From the NCBI GenBank assembly GCA_026712885.1, contig JAPOPO010000105.1:1-6882 (forward strand): a stretch of 6,882 nt of DNA, given 5' to 3'. The notes beneath the pieces were generated by a model, which ran no database searches, had not been told where the DNA came from, and saw nothing but the letters and a program-made list of their open reading frames with translations. This DNA comes from Rhodospirillales bacterium (GTDB lineage: Bacteria; Pseudomonadota; Alphaproteobacteria; UBA828). The position numbers and the translations under genes were made by a program. How positions within the stretch are numbered: the stretch's first letter is position 1; each line of letters starts with the position of its first letter. Below are positions 6,434 through 6,882 of the stretch, piece by piece.

Positions 6434-6634
6434 ATGGCTGGAATTTCCGACGATCTCATCACCGTTCAGGCCGTAGCGGCGGGGCGCAAACCGCCGACCG
6501 AAGAGCGCGCGCGAGCTCTCGCCGCCGCGGTCGAGCTGATGGTGCAAGCGACCGACGACGCGGCTTCCGGGCTCGCCTTCGAAAGCGAACCCGCACACAT
6601 TGTGACCGCCATGGACGAGACCGCGGCGCGCTGA
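6434..6634 (+). CDS. Small protein upstream of amidase, probable GatC/AtzG-like accessory subunit
   Basis: This 66-residue protein starts MAGISDDLITVQAV. It has GRKPPTEERARAL (17-29), a predicted amphipathic helix at about 22-45, and then an extended LAFESEPAHIVTAM segment (47-60). That layout of short N-terminus, one main helix and an acidic E-P-A tail resembles the DUF4089/AtzG family and, more distantly, GatC. Those small subunits wrap around and stabilise amidase-signature partners such as AtzE and GatA. The strongest support is context: the amidase gene starts one base after this stop. The ATG at 6434 is chosen over one at 6368 because GAGG lies eight bases upstream, and the earlier start would fall inside the candidate promoter. 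I see the size, tail and pairing; the subunit role is inference. Confidence 0.6.
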   Translation: MAGISDDLITVQAVAAGRKPPTEERARALAAAVELMVQATDDAASGLAFESEPAHIVTAMDETAAR

Positions 6635-6635
6635 A

Positions 6636-6882
6636 ATGAGTGACGACATCCATCTGTTGAGCCTGGTCGAGCTCGCCGACGCCATCGCAGCACGCGAGCT
6701 CTCGGCGGTCGAGGTCATGACGGCGACCGTCGCCCGCGCCGAGCGGCTCCAGCCGGTGCTCAACTGCTTCATCTCCCTGCAGGCGGAGGCGGCGCTGGAG
6801 AGCGCGGCGGCAGCCGATGCTGCGCTCGCGCGGGGCGAGGCACCGGGCCCGCTGCAGGGCGTGCCGCTCGCCCACAAGGACA
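6636..6882 (+). CDS. Amidase signature family enzyme (GatA/AtzE-like), N-terminal part
   Basis: This is the first 82 codons of an amidase; the rest lies beyond the right edge. The N-terminal helical region has SLVELADAIAARELSAVEV (9-27), the usual amidase pattern before the first helix bundle, and then RAERLQPVLNCF (34-45). At residues 71-82 GPLQGVPLAHKD matches the family block GPLxGxPxxxKD, whose lysine (K81) is the base of the Ser-cisSer-Lys triad. The Gly/Ser-rich signature with both serines is outside the window. Such enzymes hydrolyse amides, and the substrate cannot be told from this part. The ATG follows the small-protein stop by one base and has no strong ribosome site, so translation is probably coupled. 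With its small partner it is more likely AtzE/biuret-hydrolase-like or another heteromeric amidase than housekeeping GatA, but this is uncertain. Confidence 0.9.
   Translation, partial: MSDDIHLLSLVELADAIAARELSAVEVMTATVARAERLQPVLNCFISLQAEAALESAAAADAALARGEAPGPLQGVPLAHKD

Noticed and set aside
6338..6877. Minus-strand 179-residue frame opposite the amidase pair
   Set aside because: Ala/Ser/Arg-rich shadow of the amidase and small-subunit genes, both of which have better start signals and recognisable sequence.

Overview
The window looks like the chromosome of a high-GC alphaproteobacterium. The main evidence is a leftward (minus-strand) block ntrY - ntrX - trkA - dat, the order found downstream of ntrBC and upstream of hfq in many Rhodospirillales and Rhizobiales. 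Species cannot be fixed from the sequence alone.

Layout, following transcription. The minus-strand block runs from about 6103 down to base 1. It holds an NTF2-fold/SnoaL-like small protein (6103-5696), a small single-domain cupin (5649-5290), the membrane histidine kinase NtrY (5256-2992), its response regulator NtrX (2992-1544), the potassium-transport regulator TrkA (1547-171), and the first 52 codons of a class IV (D-amino acid) aminotransferase (158-1, cut by the window edge). ntrY/ntrX share one base, ntrX/trkA overlap by four bases (ATGA), and trkA/dat are 12 bases apart, so these four are almost certainly one translationally coupled operon. The cupin lies only 33 bases before ntrY, so it may be read into ntrYX; ntrBC, the usual upstream neighbours, are absent here. 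On the right, diverging from the block, a plus-strand pair begins: a 66-residue protein (6434-6634) and an amidase-signature enzyme (6636 to the window end, truncated just after its presumed catalytic lysine). The small protein is best explained as a GatC/AtzG-like accessory subunit of the amidase.

The 330-base divergent spacer (6104-6433) has a plausible sigma70-type promoter for the amidase pair, with a perfect 10-bp palindrome (CTGTATACAG) on its -10 box that resembles operators of GntR-family repressors. It also has two GC-rich stem-loops in the leader of the leftward genes (one followed by a T-run on the plus strand, terminator-like), further short inverted repeats, and one doubtful 59-codon frame.

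How the genes work together: NtrY/NtrX form an envelope-sensing two-component system tied to nitrogen, redox and envelope responses in alphaproteobacteria. TrkA gates K+ uptake by nucleotide binding. Dat makes or interconverts D-amino acids. The cupin and SnoaL-like proteins have no assignable substrate. I see no mobile element, CRISPR array, rRNA or convincing tRNA. No clearly new system is present; the points most worth following are the small-subunit/amidase pair with its palindromic operator, and the separation of ntrYX from ntrBC.
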